64,000 bases of DNA from Desulfobacteraceae bacterium (GTDB lineage Bacteria > Desulfobacterota > Desulfobacteria > Desulfobacterales > UBA5852): the NCBI GenBank assembly GCA_014237395.1, contig JABZFP010000030.1, forward strand, positions 1 to 64,000. Direction: 5' to 3'. The notes beneath the pieces were generated by a model. It did not search any database. It saw nothing but the letters and a program-made list of their open reading frames with translations, and had not been told where the DNA came from. Shown piece after piece: positions 26,235-34,686 of this stretch; within the stretch, counting starts at the first letter, position 1, and each line of letters begins with the position of its first letter. The translations under genes were made by a program, and so were the position numbers.

Positions 26235-27122
26235 ATGAAAGGCTATGGGTACATATTTGCCGCGGCGGCGCTTTGGGGATTGATCGGTCCGTTTGCCAAG
26301 CTGGCTTTCCAGGAGGGCGTTGCGCCCCTGGAAGTGGCGTTTTGGCGGGCCGTGCTGGCGTGGCTGTGTTTTGGCTCCCAGGCGGTGTGGCAGCGACAGG
26401 TTCGGGTGGCCGTGGCCGATCTGCCGGCTCTCGGCCTGTTCAGTTTGACCGGCGTTTTCCTTTTCTATGGATCCTACCAGTTGGCGGTTCAGAAAGGCGG
26501 CGCGGCCCTGGCATCTGTTCTGCTATACACGGCGCCGGCCTGGGTCGCTTTGATGGCTGGATTTTTTTTCAAGGAGAAGATGACCCGCATTAAAATCGTG
26601 GCGCTGGCAGCAACCCTGATGGGGGTGGCGCTGGTTTCCCTGGGGTCCGGCGGTGCCATCGGGGGCGCATCGGGCCAGATGGCGGCCGCTGTTTTCTTCG
26701 GCCTCGTGGCTGGTTTCTGTTATTCGCTTTACTACATCTTCGGCAAGTACTTCGGTGCGAAATATCCGGCGACCACGGTTTTTTTCTATATCCTCCCCAT
26801 GGGGGCGGCCTGCCTCATCCCCTGGGTTTCCTTTGCTCCCAAATCCTGGATCGCCTGGTGGGCGCTGGTCTGGCTGGCGGTGTTTTCCACTTATGGGGCC
26901 TACCATTGCTATTACGCGGGTCTGAAACATCTCGAGGCGGGGCGGGCGGCCATTGCTGCCACGCTGGAACCGGTGGTGGCCGCCCTGGTGGCCTTCTTCT
27001 GGTGGGGAGAGTTTTTTTCGCTGGCGGGATATATCGGCAGCGGATTGATTCTAACAGCGGTTATTTTGATGGTCAGTGATCGTTCAGGCGGGGAACCCGT
27101 GAACGGAGAACGGGAACCATGA
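26235..27122 (+). CDS. EamA/DMT-family transporter 1
   Basis: A 295-residue membrane protein of ten predicted helices formed by two EamA repeats (FAAAALWGLIGPFAKLAFQEG at the start; FGLVAGFCYSLYYIFGKYFG for the second half). DMT members export amino acids or other small metabolites. Its stop overlaps the start of the next EamA gene (ATGA), so the two are translationally coupled and may form a hetero-oligomer. Confidence 0.88.
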   Translation: MKGYGYIFAAAALWGLIGPFAKLAFQEGVAPLEVAFWRAVLAWLCFGSQAVWQRQVRVAVADLPALGLFSLTGVFLFYGSYQLAVQKGGAALASVLLYTAPAWVALMAGFFFKEKMTRIKIVALAATLMGVALVSLGSGGAIGGASGQMAAAVFFGLVAGFCYSLYYIFGKYFGAKYPATTVFFYILPMGAACLIPWVSFAPKSWIAWWALVWLAVFSTYGAYHCYYAGLKHLEAGRAAIAATLEPVVAALVAFFWWGEFFSLAGYIGSGLILTAVILMVSDRSGGEPVNGEREP

Positions 27123-28093
27123 CGCAACCGAATCCGGCCCCTGAAAAGGCCTTTCGACCGGCGTCATTACCGCCAGCGGCGGGCGGCGGGCTGTCGCGAG
27201 CGGTTCTTTACAGCCTGATGGCCTTGCATGTGGGCGGGGCTTCGGCCACCTACATTTTCGGCAAAGCGGCCGCGCTCGGTTTTGACAACCCCGAGGTCCT
27301 GACCCTGCTGCGGGCGATGGGCGCGGCGGTTATCTTTTTGCTGCTGACGGGCACGGTGGTCCCGAAACCGCGTTTCAGTTTGCGGGAATGGGGCCATCTG
27401 TGCTGGCTCGGTTTCCTGGTGGTGCCGCTTAACCAGTATTGCTTTATCAAAGGGCTGCAATACACGGTTCCCAGCCATCCGGCCTTGCTGTATGCCCTGA
27501 CGCCCATGGGCGTCCTTCTCCTGGACAGTCTGCTCAAAAAGAGCCGGCCGCCCCTGGCCAAGATTGTCGGTGTGGTGCTGGCCTTGGGCGGTGTTCTGCT
27601 GATTCTGCGACCCTGGGAAGGCGGCCCGGAAATACGGCGCATCCGGACCGGCGATTTCTGGATCCTGGGGGCCGTGTTGAGCTGGGTATTCTACACCGTG
27701 GCCGCGCGGGAATCCTGCCGGAAACACGATCCCATTGTGGTGACGGCCTGGAGCCTGGTCATCGGCGCGCTGATGCTGCTGCCCATTGCCGGGCGGGATC
27801 TTTTAACGTTGCCCGTGGCAACGATACCGGCGGCCGCCTGGTTTTCGCTGGCCTGGCTGGCGGTGGTCACCAGCGTTATCATGATGCTGCTTTGGAATGT
27901 CCTGCTGCACGATTTAACATCGGTGGAGGTGGCGGTGTGTACCAATGCGCAGCCGCCCGCAACCGCCCTCCTGACGGCCCTGCTGGCGGGCGTGGGCTGG
28001 CTGGATCGCCAGCAGGATCTCGGGCTTTTGTTCTTCTCCGGCATGCTGCTGGTGATTTTCGGGGTTATGATCGTCCAGTTCCGGCGGGCCTGA
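27119..28093 (+). CDS. EamA/DMT-family transporter 2
   Basis: A 324-residue paralogue of the preceding gene, with a hydrophilic N-terminal stretch of about 30 residues before the first helix and two EamA repeats (ALHVGGASATYIFGKAAALG; ILGAVLSWVFYTVAARE). Four bases overlap with the upstream gene. The substrate is unknown. An unusual inverted-repeat element begins at the stop codon. Confidence 0.88.
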   Translation: MTQPNPAPEKAFRPASLPPAAGGGLSRAVLYSLMALHVGGASATYIFGKAAALGFDNPEVLTLLRAMGAAVIFLLLTGTVVPKPRFSLREWGHLCWLGFLVVPLNQYCFIKGLQYTVPSHPALLYALTPMGVLLLDSLLKKSRPPLAKIVGVVLALGGVLLILRPWEGGPEIRRIRTGDFWILGAVLSWVFYTVAARESCRKHDPIVVTAWSLVIGALMLLPIAGRDLLTLPVATIPAAAWFSLAWLAVVTSVIMMLLWNVLLHDLTSVEVAVCTNAQPPATALLTALLAGVGWLDRQQDLGLLFFSGMLLVIFGVMIVQFRRA

Positions 28094-28218
28094 GGACGGC
28101 TTTGTAAAACGCCCAATATCAGCGTTGCGCGGTCTTTCTCGTCGCTGCAGCGTACGAATGTACGCCTCCCTCCTCGGAACTTGCACGCCTTGATCTTGAA
28201 CCTTTTACAAAGCCGTCC
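28094..28218. repeat. 125-base inverted-repeat element (MITE-like or structured intergenic repeat)
   Basis: Perfect 16-base arms GGACGGCTTTGTAAAA (28094-28109) and TTTTACAAAGCCGTCC (28203-28218) enclose about 93 bases containing a smaller palindrome GCGTACGAATGTACGC. No coding potential is seen. Similar 'GACGGCTTTGTAAAA ... TTTTACAAAGCCGTC' elements are remembered from other Desulfobacterota genomes, but copy number cannot be checked here. It sits between the EamA operon and the convergent hydrolase gene, with 90 further bases showing nothing else. Confidence 0.6.
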
Positions 28219-28308
28219 AACCCTTCAAAGGAAGATGAATATCGGCGTTGAGCCGAAGGCATGCCCAACGCGGCTGCATCTTCGGGGCGTGAGGGGGCCC
28301 GGTTTATG

Positions 28309-29046
28309 CTATCGCAGCGTATCGGCGAGGAATTCTTTGAACCGTCGCCAGGATTTCTGGTCGGCATCTTCCCGGTAGCGGTCGGAGCCGAATACGGTGA
28401 AGGCATGCGGCGCACCGCCGTAAGTGATCATTTCATGGGCAACCCCGTGCTGCTCCAGTTCGTTGGCCAGTGCCGCGAAGTGTTCCATGGTGATATTGGC
28501 GTCGGCGGTGCCGTGCAGGATCAGCAACCGGCCCTTGGTCTGGGTATAGTCCTGGCCTGCGGGCGTCTGCAGGCCGCCGTGGAAGGTGACGAACCCTTTC
28601 ATATCCGCTCCGGACCGGGCGAATTCCAGCACGGCTGCCCCGCCAAAACAATAGCCCATCACCACCGCGTTGCCGACATTGGCCCCCTGGGCCTGGGCCG
28701 CATCTAGAGCACCCTGGATCAGGGCGCGCATTTTGGCGCGGTCTTTGTACAACTCACCGGTGTGCTGGCGCCGGTCCTCGACTTTGGTCGGGCGCACGCC
28801 GGCCCCGAAAAGGTCGGCGGCAAACACGGCATACCCTTCCGCCGCCAGCATGCCGGCTCGTTTGACTTCATAATCGGTCAAGCCGTCCCAGTCGTGGATC
28901 AGGAGCACCAGGGGGGCGTTGGGAGACGGACTGACGTAATGGCCTTCATACGGCTGTCCGCCAACATTATAGGAAATGTTTGTACCGCCTGCACTGGCGG
29001 TGGTTGCCATCATTAGAATGATAAAAAAGGAATAGACATATTTCAT
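28309..29046 (-). CDS. Exported dienelactone hydrolase-family protein
   Basis: A 245-residue alpha/beta hydrolase with a signal peptide (MKYVYSFFIILMMATTASAG). The nucleophile Cys lies in GYCFGGAA (about residue 128), with Asp in LHGTADANI and His in GAPHAFTVF completing the triad; Cys rather than Ser is typical of dienelactone hydrolase. It lies 191 bases downstream of wrbA on the same strand, at the end of the MarR-headed cluster. A role in hydrolysing aromatic-derived lactones or esters is inferred from context. Export is unusual for this enzyme type. Confidence 0.85.
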   Translation of the reverse strand: MKYVYSFFIILMMATTASAGGTNISYNVGGQPYEGHYVSPSPNAPLVLLIHDWDGLTDYEVKRAGMLAAEGYAVFAADLFGAGVRPTKVEDRRQHTGELYKDRAKMRALIQGALDAAQAQGANVGNAVVMGYCFGGAAVLEFARSGADMKGFVTFHGGLQTPAGQDYTQTKGRLLILHGTADANITMEHFAALANELEQHGVAHEMITYGGAPHAFTVFGSDRYREDADQKSWRRFKEFLADTLR

Positions 29047-29237
29047 TGAATTTCTCCTCTTGCATGTTGTTTGTCGGCGAGTCAGGGCAGGAAGTATTTA
29101 TCGGTTGTCCCGTGTGGGGTGTGATAGACCCGTCAATGGAATTTCATGAAACCTATGGCTTATTTTCGGAATGTAAAGATTGTGTGCGCCTCATCAGGCG
29201 TCACGCAACGGACTGATCCGATATTTCTCAAGGTGCC

Positions 29238-29849
29238 TCAGGCGTTCAATCTGGAAGTAATCTGGGCCACATGCTTTCCCTGGAAGCGTGCGCCATCCAG
29301 TTCGTTTTCGCTGGGCTGCCGCTCACCGGACGTGCCGGCAATGGTTGAGGCTCCGTAAGGGGAACCGCCGGTGATTTCGTCATTGCGCATCTGCCCCTGG
29401 AAGGCATAGGGCAGGCCCACGATCACGAAACCGTGGTGCAGTAGTGAAATGTGAAAGGACAGGATCGTGGATTCCTGCCCTCCGTGCTGGGTGGCGGTAC
29501 TCGTGAACACGCTGCCCACTTTGCCCACCAGCGCGCCCTGGGACCACAGTTGCCCGGTGGCATCCAGGAATTGGCGCATCTGGCCGCACATGTTGCCGAA
29601 GCGGGTCGGCGTTCCGAATATAACGGCATCGGCCGTGGCCAGTTCTTCCACCGTGCAGATCGGCACATGGGCCTGGGACTTCTGGGCGTCGACCGCGCCC
29701 ATCTTTTCGAGCACCTCGGCTGGCAATGTTTCGGGCACACGCCGCAGCACGGCCTCGGCGCCGTCGACTTCCCTGATGCCCTCGGCGATGGCTTCCGCCA
29801 TTTTGTGAACATGGCCGTATGTCGAGTAATAAACAATCAGTACTTTCAT
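29238..29849 (-). CDS. wrbA: NAD(P)H:quinone oxidoreductase, WrbA type
   Basis: A 203-residue flavodoxin-fold protein of WrbA length. The FMN phosphate loop is [15 protein letters not shown] (about residues 7-22). [32 protein letters not shown] and [12 protein letters not shown] are WrbA signatures. It reduces quinones by two electrons, avoiding semiquinone radicals. An AAAGGGAGG site precedes the ATG. It lies between the dioxygenase-like gene and the hydrolase in the same direction as the MarR gene. Confidence 0.93.
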   Translation of the reverse strand: MKVLIVYYSTYGHVHKMAEAIAEGIREVDGAEAVLRRVPETLPAEVLEKMGAVDAQKSQAHVPICTVEELATADAVIFGTPTRFGNMCGQMRQFLDATGQLWSQGALVGKVGSVFTSTATQHGGQESTILSFHISLLHHGFVIVGLPYAFQGQMRNDEITGGSPYGASTIAGTSGERQPSENELDGARFQGKHVAQITSRLNA

Positions 29850-29975
29850 TTTAGGTCCTCCCTTTTTAAGTTTGGCGGACAGACCGTCACCGCCGTTAGT
29901 TTGTCTTGTATTTTTTCAGAATCTTGCCCCGGGAATCAAATCATCGTTGCGCCGGACGTGTTCCGGTCGGTTCGA

Positions 29976-30986
29976 TCAGGTCGCGCTCGCTCGGCCGGCC
30001 TTCGTCGAAGCGGAGGTGTCTTCGAACCCATGGTAAAAGGCGTTGCGCTGCAGGGAGGGCAACCGTTTTTCGATATCAGTGCGAATGGGCTCGTATTGAT
30101 CCGGCAGCATCAGGGTCGTACCCAAATCTTCCACGGATTCATCGATGGTAAACCCCGGCGGATCCGTTGCGATTTCAAAGAGCACGCCGCCCGGGGAATT
30201 GAAATAGATCGAGCGAAAATATTTCCGGTCCCGCACTTCCGTGACATGTCGGCCGGCTTGTCTCAATTTCGACTGCCACTGGGCTTGTGTCTCGTCCGAT
30301 GCTGTACGAAAAGCAATGTGGTGTACCGTGCCGCCGCCGGGCTTGCCGGGCGGGGCGGCGGGGTCGGCCACGACATCGAAAAGATGCCCCGGTGCGGCTT
30401 GATCTGCCATCATGAACCGATAGCGGGCGCCTTCCTGGAGTTGCCGGCGCATGCCCATCTCCCCCTCGAGAAGCGCTTGGATATCCTTGATCCCATGCAG
30501 GGTGGCCGTGGCTGAATGAAAACCGCGGATGGCATGATCACCCGGGATCGGGCAACGATCCCATCCGGTTGTGGGTGGCAGGTCAACCCTGCCGATCAGT
30601 TCGATGGGCAGGCCGTCCGTATCGGAAAAAGTGATGACCGGGTCCCCGAAGCGCTCACCGGTTTTAAGGGCCCGCCCGGTGGCCTTGATGCGGCGGTTCC
30701 AAAAATCCATCGAAGCGCGGGGTATGGCAAAGGCAATGGCGGTCACCATGCCCGTTCCGGGTTTTCCCTGGGGAAGATCTGCCCAGGGGAAGAAGGTCAG
30801 GATCGTTCCGGGCGCCCCCAGGGCATCACCGTAGTAAAGGTGGTAGGTGAACGGATCGTCAAAATTGACGGTTTGCTTGACCAGTCGCAGACCGAGGACG
30901 TTTTCGTAAACGTCTATGGTTTCCGCGGTGGACGATGCAACGGCGGTTATATGATGGATTCCGGTTATAGCGTCTTTCGTGTGCAT
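29976..30986 (-). CDS. Ring-cleaving dioxygenase of the vicinal oxygen chelate superfamily, MhqO-like
   Basis: A 336-residue glyoxalase/dioxygenase with two VOC modules (GIHHITAVASSTAETIDVYENVLGLRLVKQ at the N-terminus; GFHSATATLHGI near residue 150). The metal residues are a His in GIHHIT, a His in TVHHIAF and a Glu in GGVLFEIATDPPGF. MhqO/MhqA-type proteins cleave hydroquinones or catechols. The ATG at 30986 is preferred because GAGGTG precedes it; an upstream ATG at 31013 lacks a site. It is cotranscribed with the MarR gene 42 bases upstream. In an anaerobe, an oxygen-dependent role is surprising. Confidence 0.85.
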   Translation of the reverse strand: MHTKDAITGIHHITAVASSTAETIDVYENVLGLRLVKQTVNFDDPFTYHLYYGDALGAPGTILTFFPWADLPQGKPGTGMVTAIAFAIPRASMDFWNRRIKATGRALKTGERFGDPVITFSDTDGLPIELIGRVDLPPTTGWDRCPIPGDHAIRGFHSATATLHGIKDIQALLEGEMGMRRQLQEGARYRFMMADQAAPGHLFDVVADPAAPPGKPGGGTVHHIAFRTASDETQAQWQSKLRQAGRHVTEVRDRKYFRSIYFNSPGGVLFEIATDPPGFTIDESVEDLGTTLMLPDQYEPIRTDIEKRLPSLQRNAFYHGFEDTSASTKAGRASAT

Positions 30987-31028
30987 GGAGCACCTCGCAC
31001 TTGATAGCGTCATATTCCATTGCAGGGC

Positions 31029-31472
31029 TTATGAGGTATCGTCGATATGGACTTCCTCCGCATGACGGCCAATTTTCTTCAAATGCTCTAAAAGTTCCTG
31101 CCGTTCGCCCTGGTTCAGCACCGCCACCACCTGCTCCAGGTTGGTCGCATGTTTTTCGTAGGCATTTTCAATGACCATGCGTCCGATTTCAGTCAGGTGG
31201 ACGTGAAAGAAGCGACCGTCCGATGTATCCTGAATTCTTCGCACATAGCCTTTTTTTTCGAGGCGGTTGATGGCGGCCGTCATCGAGCCGCTTGTCAAAA
31301 GCACTTTTTCGCCGATCGTGTTGATCGGAAGCGGACCCTTGTGCAGCAGTGCCTCCATGATGGTGAATTCACTCAGTTGCAAACCGGTCCCAACGATGCT
31401 GGCGCGATCAACCTTCTCTATGGCTTTGGCGGCTTTCCATAGAACCAGGCGTATATGCGGTCCACTTGTCAT
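31029..31472 (-). CDS. MarR-family regulator, MhqR-like
   Basis: A 147-residue winged-helix protein. The reading head spans about residues 50-95 (INTIGEKVLLTSGSMTAAINRLEKKGYVRR) followed by the wing DTSDGRFFHVHLT. The ATG at 31472 is chosen because the alternative ATG at 31493 lies inside the operator at 31492-31511. No ribosome-binding site is seen, so translation may be leaderless. It heads an operon of dioxygenase-like, WrbA and hydrolase genes, matching the content of the MhqR regulon of Bacillus subtilis. The effector is probably a quinone-like electrophile. Confidence 0.88.
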   Translation of the reverse strand: MTSGPHIRLVLWKAAKAIEKVDRASIVGTGLQLSEFTIMEALLHKGPLPINTIGEKVLLTSGSMTAAINRLEKKGYVRRIQDTSDGRFFHVHLTEIGRMVIENAYEKHATNLEQVVAVLNQGERQELLEHLKKIGRHAEEVHIDDTS

Positions 31473-31491
31473 GACGGTAAGGTAGTACCAC

Positions 31492-31511
31492 ATATCTTTA
31501 TGTCAAGATAT
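31492..31511. promoter_or_regulatory. Probable MarR/MhqR-type operator overlapping the promoter
   Basis: ATATCTTTATGTCAAGATAT has perfect 7-base arms around a 6-base centre. The minus strand carries a TTGACA (31506-31501) within it, so a bound MarR dimer would cover the -35 element. The -10 is weak (ACCTTA, 31483-31478). The ATCT...AGAT form resembles operators of the MhqR group. Confidence 0.7.
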
Positions 31512-31953
31512 CGAGCGCTGCGGTTTCGAAAGTGTTCCGCAGAACCGTCTTTTTAGGGATCGCTAGCGATGTCGAAATGATAAGGTGGATCGAAAACAGC
31601 TATGAACACGATGGAGGGTGGACTTGGCCGAAGGTTCATCCCCTCACCTGAGTGGCTCAAAGCACCAGCACAATGCGTAATATTTACAATTACTGTAAAG
31701 AAAACAGAACGTGATACAATGAGAGGGATATAGAATGCGTGAGGATACCTACGCAATCCAGTTCCACGAATGCAGCGAGCATGCCTGCGTTGACATGCAA
31801 GGGGAACTCAACGCCCAAAAGATACGAAACACCTTTGCAGTCATAGCAATGAATAAAAAATGGGTCGATGAGGTTGCCCGTTAATGGGTTTTTGAAGGGC
31901 AATCCGTTGATGCGCGGGGCCAAATTCGACTGAATCTGTTATGGTTTACTACC
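31512..31953. other. Region without a confident gene upstream of the MarR operon
   Basis: It contains an inverted repeat TTTACA-5-TGTAAA (31683-31699), an extended -10 TGATACAAT (31712-31720) and a possible 49-codon gene (31735-31884). The minus-strand frames at 31553-31756 and 31690-31923 show no family resemblance. Composition is less GC-rich than the flanks, suggesting decayed or transferred DNA. Confidence 0.5.
31735..31884 (+). CDS. Possible 49-residue small protein
   Basis: The frame begins MREDTYAIQFHECSEHACVD and ends at TAA 31882-31884. GAGAGGG lies upstream and TGATACAAT could drive transcription, but that -10 is so close that the ribosome-binding site would fall before the expected start point. 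Two Cys and two His in the first 20 residues are notable. No homologue is recognised; it may be chance. Confidence 0.3.
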   Translation: MREDTYAIQFHECSEHACVDMQGELNAQKIRNTFAVIAMNKKWVDEVAR

Positions 31954-32367
31954 TCAGGGAACTTCTTTGGCTGTCATGCATTCAATTGCCAGCTTTTTAA
32001 GCCAGTCAATGGCGGCCTCTTCCTGCCTGAAAAAGCGGACCTTGCATCTTGCCTCAAGGCTGTGCACAGCATGCTTAGGGTCAAAGCACTGGCAGAAAAG
32101 GCGGTCCGGGAAAACGTAAGCAATCCCAACCGGGAGCCTTTCCTCGGGGATTTCATTCAATAATTCTCTGAGCGTATTGGTAAACGCCTCCGGCGTATCG
32201 ATCACGGTAACACCGGAATAATCGATGAGCAGCTTGTATTCACATTTCCATCGGTGATCGTTGGCTAATAAGGTGAGTCGAGACCGCATGCTTTGTTGGT
32301 CTGCTTGTCCATAAATCATAACCTTCAGCAGTGCTCTATCTTCAAAAAAGTTGAATCTGTAGAACAT
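31954..32367 (-). CDS. STAS/SpoIIAA-like domain protein
   Basis: A 137-residue soluble protein from the ATG at 32367 (GAGGTG upstream; a GTG at 32373 overlaps that site). The fold suggested by YRFNFFEDRALLKVMIYGQ, KLLIDYSGVTVID and RLPVGIAYVFPDRLF resembles the SpoIIAA-like STAS family found as stand-alone proteins in Desulfobacterota. Their role is unknown; lipid binding or stress signalling has been suggested for relatives. The leader carries the palindrome TGTTTTCGAAAACA (32387-32400) and a hairpin at 32404-32435. Confidence 0.65.
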   Translation of the reverse strand: MFYRFNFFEDRALLKVMIYGQADQQSMRSRLTLLANDHRWKCEYKLLIDYSGVTVIDTPEAFTNTLRELLNEIPEERLPVGIAYVFPDRLFCQCFDPKHAVHSLEARCKVRFFRQEEAAIDWLKKLAIECMTAKEVP

Positions 32368-32386
32368 CGTCACCTCGCTGAATCAA

Positions 32387-32400
32387 TGTTTTCGAAAACA
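32387..32400. promoter_or_regulatory. Perfect 14-base palindrome before the STAS-like gene
   Basis: TGTTTTCGAAAACA lies 20 bases before the ATG at 32367, between that ATG and the hairpin at 32404-32435. It could be an operator; no cognate regulator is evident. Confidence 0.35.
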
Positions 32401-32403
32401 CAA

Positions 32404-32435
32404 AACCCCACCTCTCTGTCTCGAGAAGCGGGGTT
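32404..32435 (-). terminator. Hairpin, possible second terminator or attenuator
   Basis: On the minus strand AACCCC and GGGGTT pair around an inner TCTC/GAGA stem, followed by TTGTGTTTT. It lies in the leader of the STAS-like gene and downstream of the hdr-met operon, so it could act as tandem terminator or as attenuator. Confidence 0.4.
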
Positions 32436-32574
32436 GGCTATCGGCAATGGCATACCGCACCCTTCTGATTGAAATGCGTTTTTTAACCTAGTTTTATACC
32501 ACCAGAAACCGACTGGGAAGTCAAGGAATCGTATCGGTTATCAGTTTTGAAACAAACCAAACGAGAAACAACCC

Positions 32575-32612
32575 AAAAAACCCGGAGAAAAATGAATTTC
32601 CCTGGGTTTTTT
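32575..32612. terminator. Terminator of the hdr-met operon (bidirectional form)
   Basis: Arms AAAAAACCC (32575-32583) and GGGTTTTTT (32604-32612) form an A/T-flanked stem that can work in both directions. It lies 27 bases after the stop codon of the frhB-like gene. Confidence 0.8.
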
Positions 32613-32638
32613 GGTTATGCGTTAAAATTTGATGCCGA

Positions 32639-33748
32639 TCAGGCCGACTTGCCTTCCAGCAGTTTGTCGTGCATCTGTTGTGAATACGCTTTTTTGCGAT
32701 CCGAGGCCGCCTTGATCTTGCTGAATATTTTGGCGGATTTGTCGGCGGCGCTATCGAAATCGAATATTTCGATGGTTTTGTCCTTGGCGTCCGCCATGAT
32801 GGCCCGGCCAACAGGTGAGCGCGTGATGACCGTGGTCCAGCCCTCTTCGGCCCCGAGGCCGCCAAAGGAAATATCGGCATATTCCGCGGAATAATCCGGG
32901 CAGTAGTGGCAGGCATAACGTTTCATGAATTCCAGCTTTTCCAGCGGAATCATTTTCTTCTCGCCCGTGTTGAGCAGCACGATAAGGTGGTCGCGCAGAT
33001 TGACTTTGACCACGTCTTCCCATTTGAATCCGCCGATTTTTTCCAGTTCCTCTTTCTCTTTGGCGTCGAAGAGGAAATTGCCCGAACAGAAGAGCCCCAG
33101 GGTGTAGCGAATCGAGTCCGACGGCACGATGCCAAGGGCTTCCATTTTCCGCAATGCTTTGATCTGGCAGGGCGTCCCAACCAGGGCCACGCGGCGCAGA
33201 CCCTTTTGCACCATGGGGCGGAACTCCTGCACCGAGGGCGCATAGGTTGAGTAGTCATGGCCGAAATGCTTCATGCCGTGGGAGCTGTCCAGATAGAACC
33301 CGGCGGCATCGATGATTTCCTGGCGTGAGGTGGCCAGCCAGGGATCTCGCTCGAAAGGGCCGCTTTGCCGGGTGACGATGGCGCCGTCGATATGCCCGCG
33401 GTCGAAGAGGTGTGCCAGCAGGGCGGTCACCACGCCGCCGTCGGTGGCCTTGCGTCGGATGGCCGGATCGATGGCGCGGGCCACGGTGGTATCCAGCACG
33501 TGCCCCATGGGCGGTTCCCAGCCGGCGACCTTGCGGGTCTCCTCCTGGAGCTCGTCGATTTCCGGACAGATGCTGTAGCACAAACCGCACTCGATGCATT
33601 TTTCCCGGTCGGCAAACCGCGGCATCCCCTCTTCGCTCAGTTCCAGGGCACCGTAATTGATCGAGGTGCAGAAGGTCACGCATCCGCCACAGTGATGACA
33701 AAGCCCGGGTTTCTGGACTTCTTCGATCAGGTTTTCAAAGGTCTTCAT
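32639..33748 (-). CDS. FrhB-like iron-sulfur flavoprotein (F420 hydrogenase/dehydrogenase beta family)
   Basis: A 369-residue protein. Two N-terminal cysteine clusters (CHHCGGCVTFC, residues about 17-27, and CIECGLCYSICPE, about 50-62) would bind [4Fe-4S] centres. The FrhB core follows (RRKATDGGVVTALL, GTPCQIKALRKME, YACHYCPDYSAEYADISFGG). FrhB proteins bind flavin and move electrons between iron-sulfur centres and a soluble carrier. As last gene of the hdrCBA-mvhD-metVF operon it may be the electron port to ferredoxin, NAD(H) or another carrier. GGAGG precedes the ATG at 33748; the frame extends to 33889 without a start signal. Confidence 0.88.
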   Translation of the reverse strand: MKTFENLIEEVQKPGLCHHCGGCVTFCTSINYGALELSEEGMPRFADREKCIECGLCYSICPEIDELQEETRKVAGWEPPMGHVLDTTVARAIDPAIRRKATDGGVVTALLAHLFDRGHIDGAIVTRQSGPFERDPWLATSRQEIIDAAGFYLDSSHGMKHFGHDYSTYAPSVQEFRPMVQKGLRRVALVGTPCQIKALRKMEALGIVPSDSIRYTLGLFCSGNFLFDAKEKEELEKIGGFKWEDVVKVNLRDHLIVLLNTGEKKMIPLEKLEFMKRYACHYCPDYSAEYADISFGGLGAEEGWTTVITRSPVGRAIMADAKDKTIEIFDFDSAADKSAKIFSKIKAASDRKKAYSQQMHDKLLEGKSA

Positions 33749-33756
33749 GTTGCCTC

Positions 33757-34686
33757 CTACACTTCCGGCCTGGGGTAAAGTCCCGCTGCTTCGACGATTC
33801 CCGGGACTTTTTCTTCCCACTCGATGGCCATGATGTGGAACCCCCGGACCCCTTCCACCTCTTTCAGGCGCTGAATGGACTCGATACACATTTTGATGCC
33901 TTCTTCGGCCTGTTTTTCTTTGGGCGTGTCAGCCAGGCGTTTGACGACCTCGTCCGGGACATCCATTCCCGGTACGCGGTTTTTCATGTAGCGGGCCATA
34001 CCGGCGGATTTCATCGGGGTCAGGCCGGCCATGATGGCCGTCTTTTCGTGCAACCCGCGGTCCCGCACGCCCTTCATCCACTCCTCGAATTTGTCGAGGT
34101 TGTAGATGCATTGCGTCTGAATAAATTGAGCACCGGCGGCGACCTTCTTGGCCAGGCGCGCCACCCGGATTTCAAAGGGGTCGGCAAAGGGATTGGCGGC
34201 CGCCCCCGCAAACATCTGGGGCGGACGTTTAATGTCGTCGCCTCCCAGGAACTTGCCTTCGTCGCACATGAGCCGCACGGTCTGCAGCAACTGCATGGAG
34301 TCCAGGTCGTGGACGTTCTGCCCTTTGCTGCTGTCGCCGAAACTCTGGTGGTCGCCTGACAGGCACAGGATATTGTTGATGTCCCAGTGGGCGGCGCCCA
34401 GGATGTCGCTCTGCAGGGCGATGCGATTGCGGTCCCGCGTCACCATCTGGAGCACCGGTTCCAGCCCCATGGTCTTAAGGCGGATACAGACGGCCAGGGA
34501 GCAGGTGCGACAGACGGATGTCTGGTTGTCGGTGATATTGATGGCGTCCACGTGGTCTTTGATGATTTCGGCCTTTTCGACGATTTCCGTCGGATCGCTG
34601 CCGCGGGGAGGACCGCACTCGGACGTGACGGCGAAGTGACCCGCAGCCAGGACTTTTTCCAGTTTGCTCGGTGTTTTAGCTGTCAT
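33757..34686 (-). CDS. metF: 5,10-Methylenetetrahydrofolate reductase
   Basis: A 309-residue FAD-dependent TIM-barrel enzyme. TSECGPPRGSDP near the N-terminus carries the catalytic Glu. NITDNQTSVCRTCSLA, LCLSGDH and QTQCIYNLDKFEEWM are folate- and flavin-site segments. It interconverts methylene-THF and methyl-THF. It overlaps metV by 11 bases. Linkage to metV, mvhD and hdrCBA is the arrangement known from Moorella thermoacetica, where the proteins form one complex. GGGAGGA precedes the ATG at 34686. Confidence 0.93.
   Translation of the reverse strand: MTAKTPSKLEKVLAAGHFAVTSECGPPRGSDPTEIVEKAEIIKDHVDAINITDNQTSVCRTCSLAVCIRLKTMGLEPVLQMVTRDRNRIALQSDILGAAHWDINNILCLSGDHQSFGDSSKGQNVHDLDSMQLLQTVRLMCDEGKFLGGDDIKRPPQMFAGAAANPFADPFEIRVARLAKKVAAGAQFIQTQCIYNLDKFEEWMKGVRDRGLHEKTAIMAGLTPMKSAGMARYMKNRVPGMDVPDEVVKRLADTPKEKQAEEGIKMCIESIQRLKEVEGVRGFHIMAIEWEEKVPGIVEAAGLYPRPEV

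Noticed and set aside
28094..28218. The inverted repeat as a simple terminator
   Set aside because: The 93-base loop is far too long for an intrinsic terminator and there is no T run after the right arm.
33749..33889. N-terminal extension of the FrhB-like protein
   Set aside because: It overlaps metF, has no start signal, and a GGAGG site sets the ATG at 33748.
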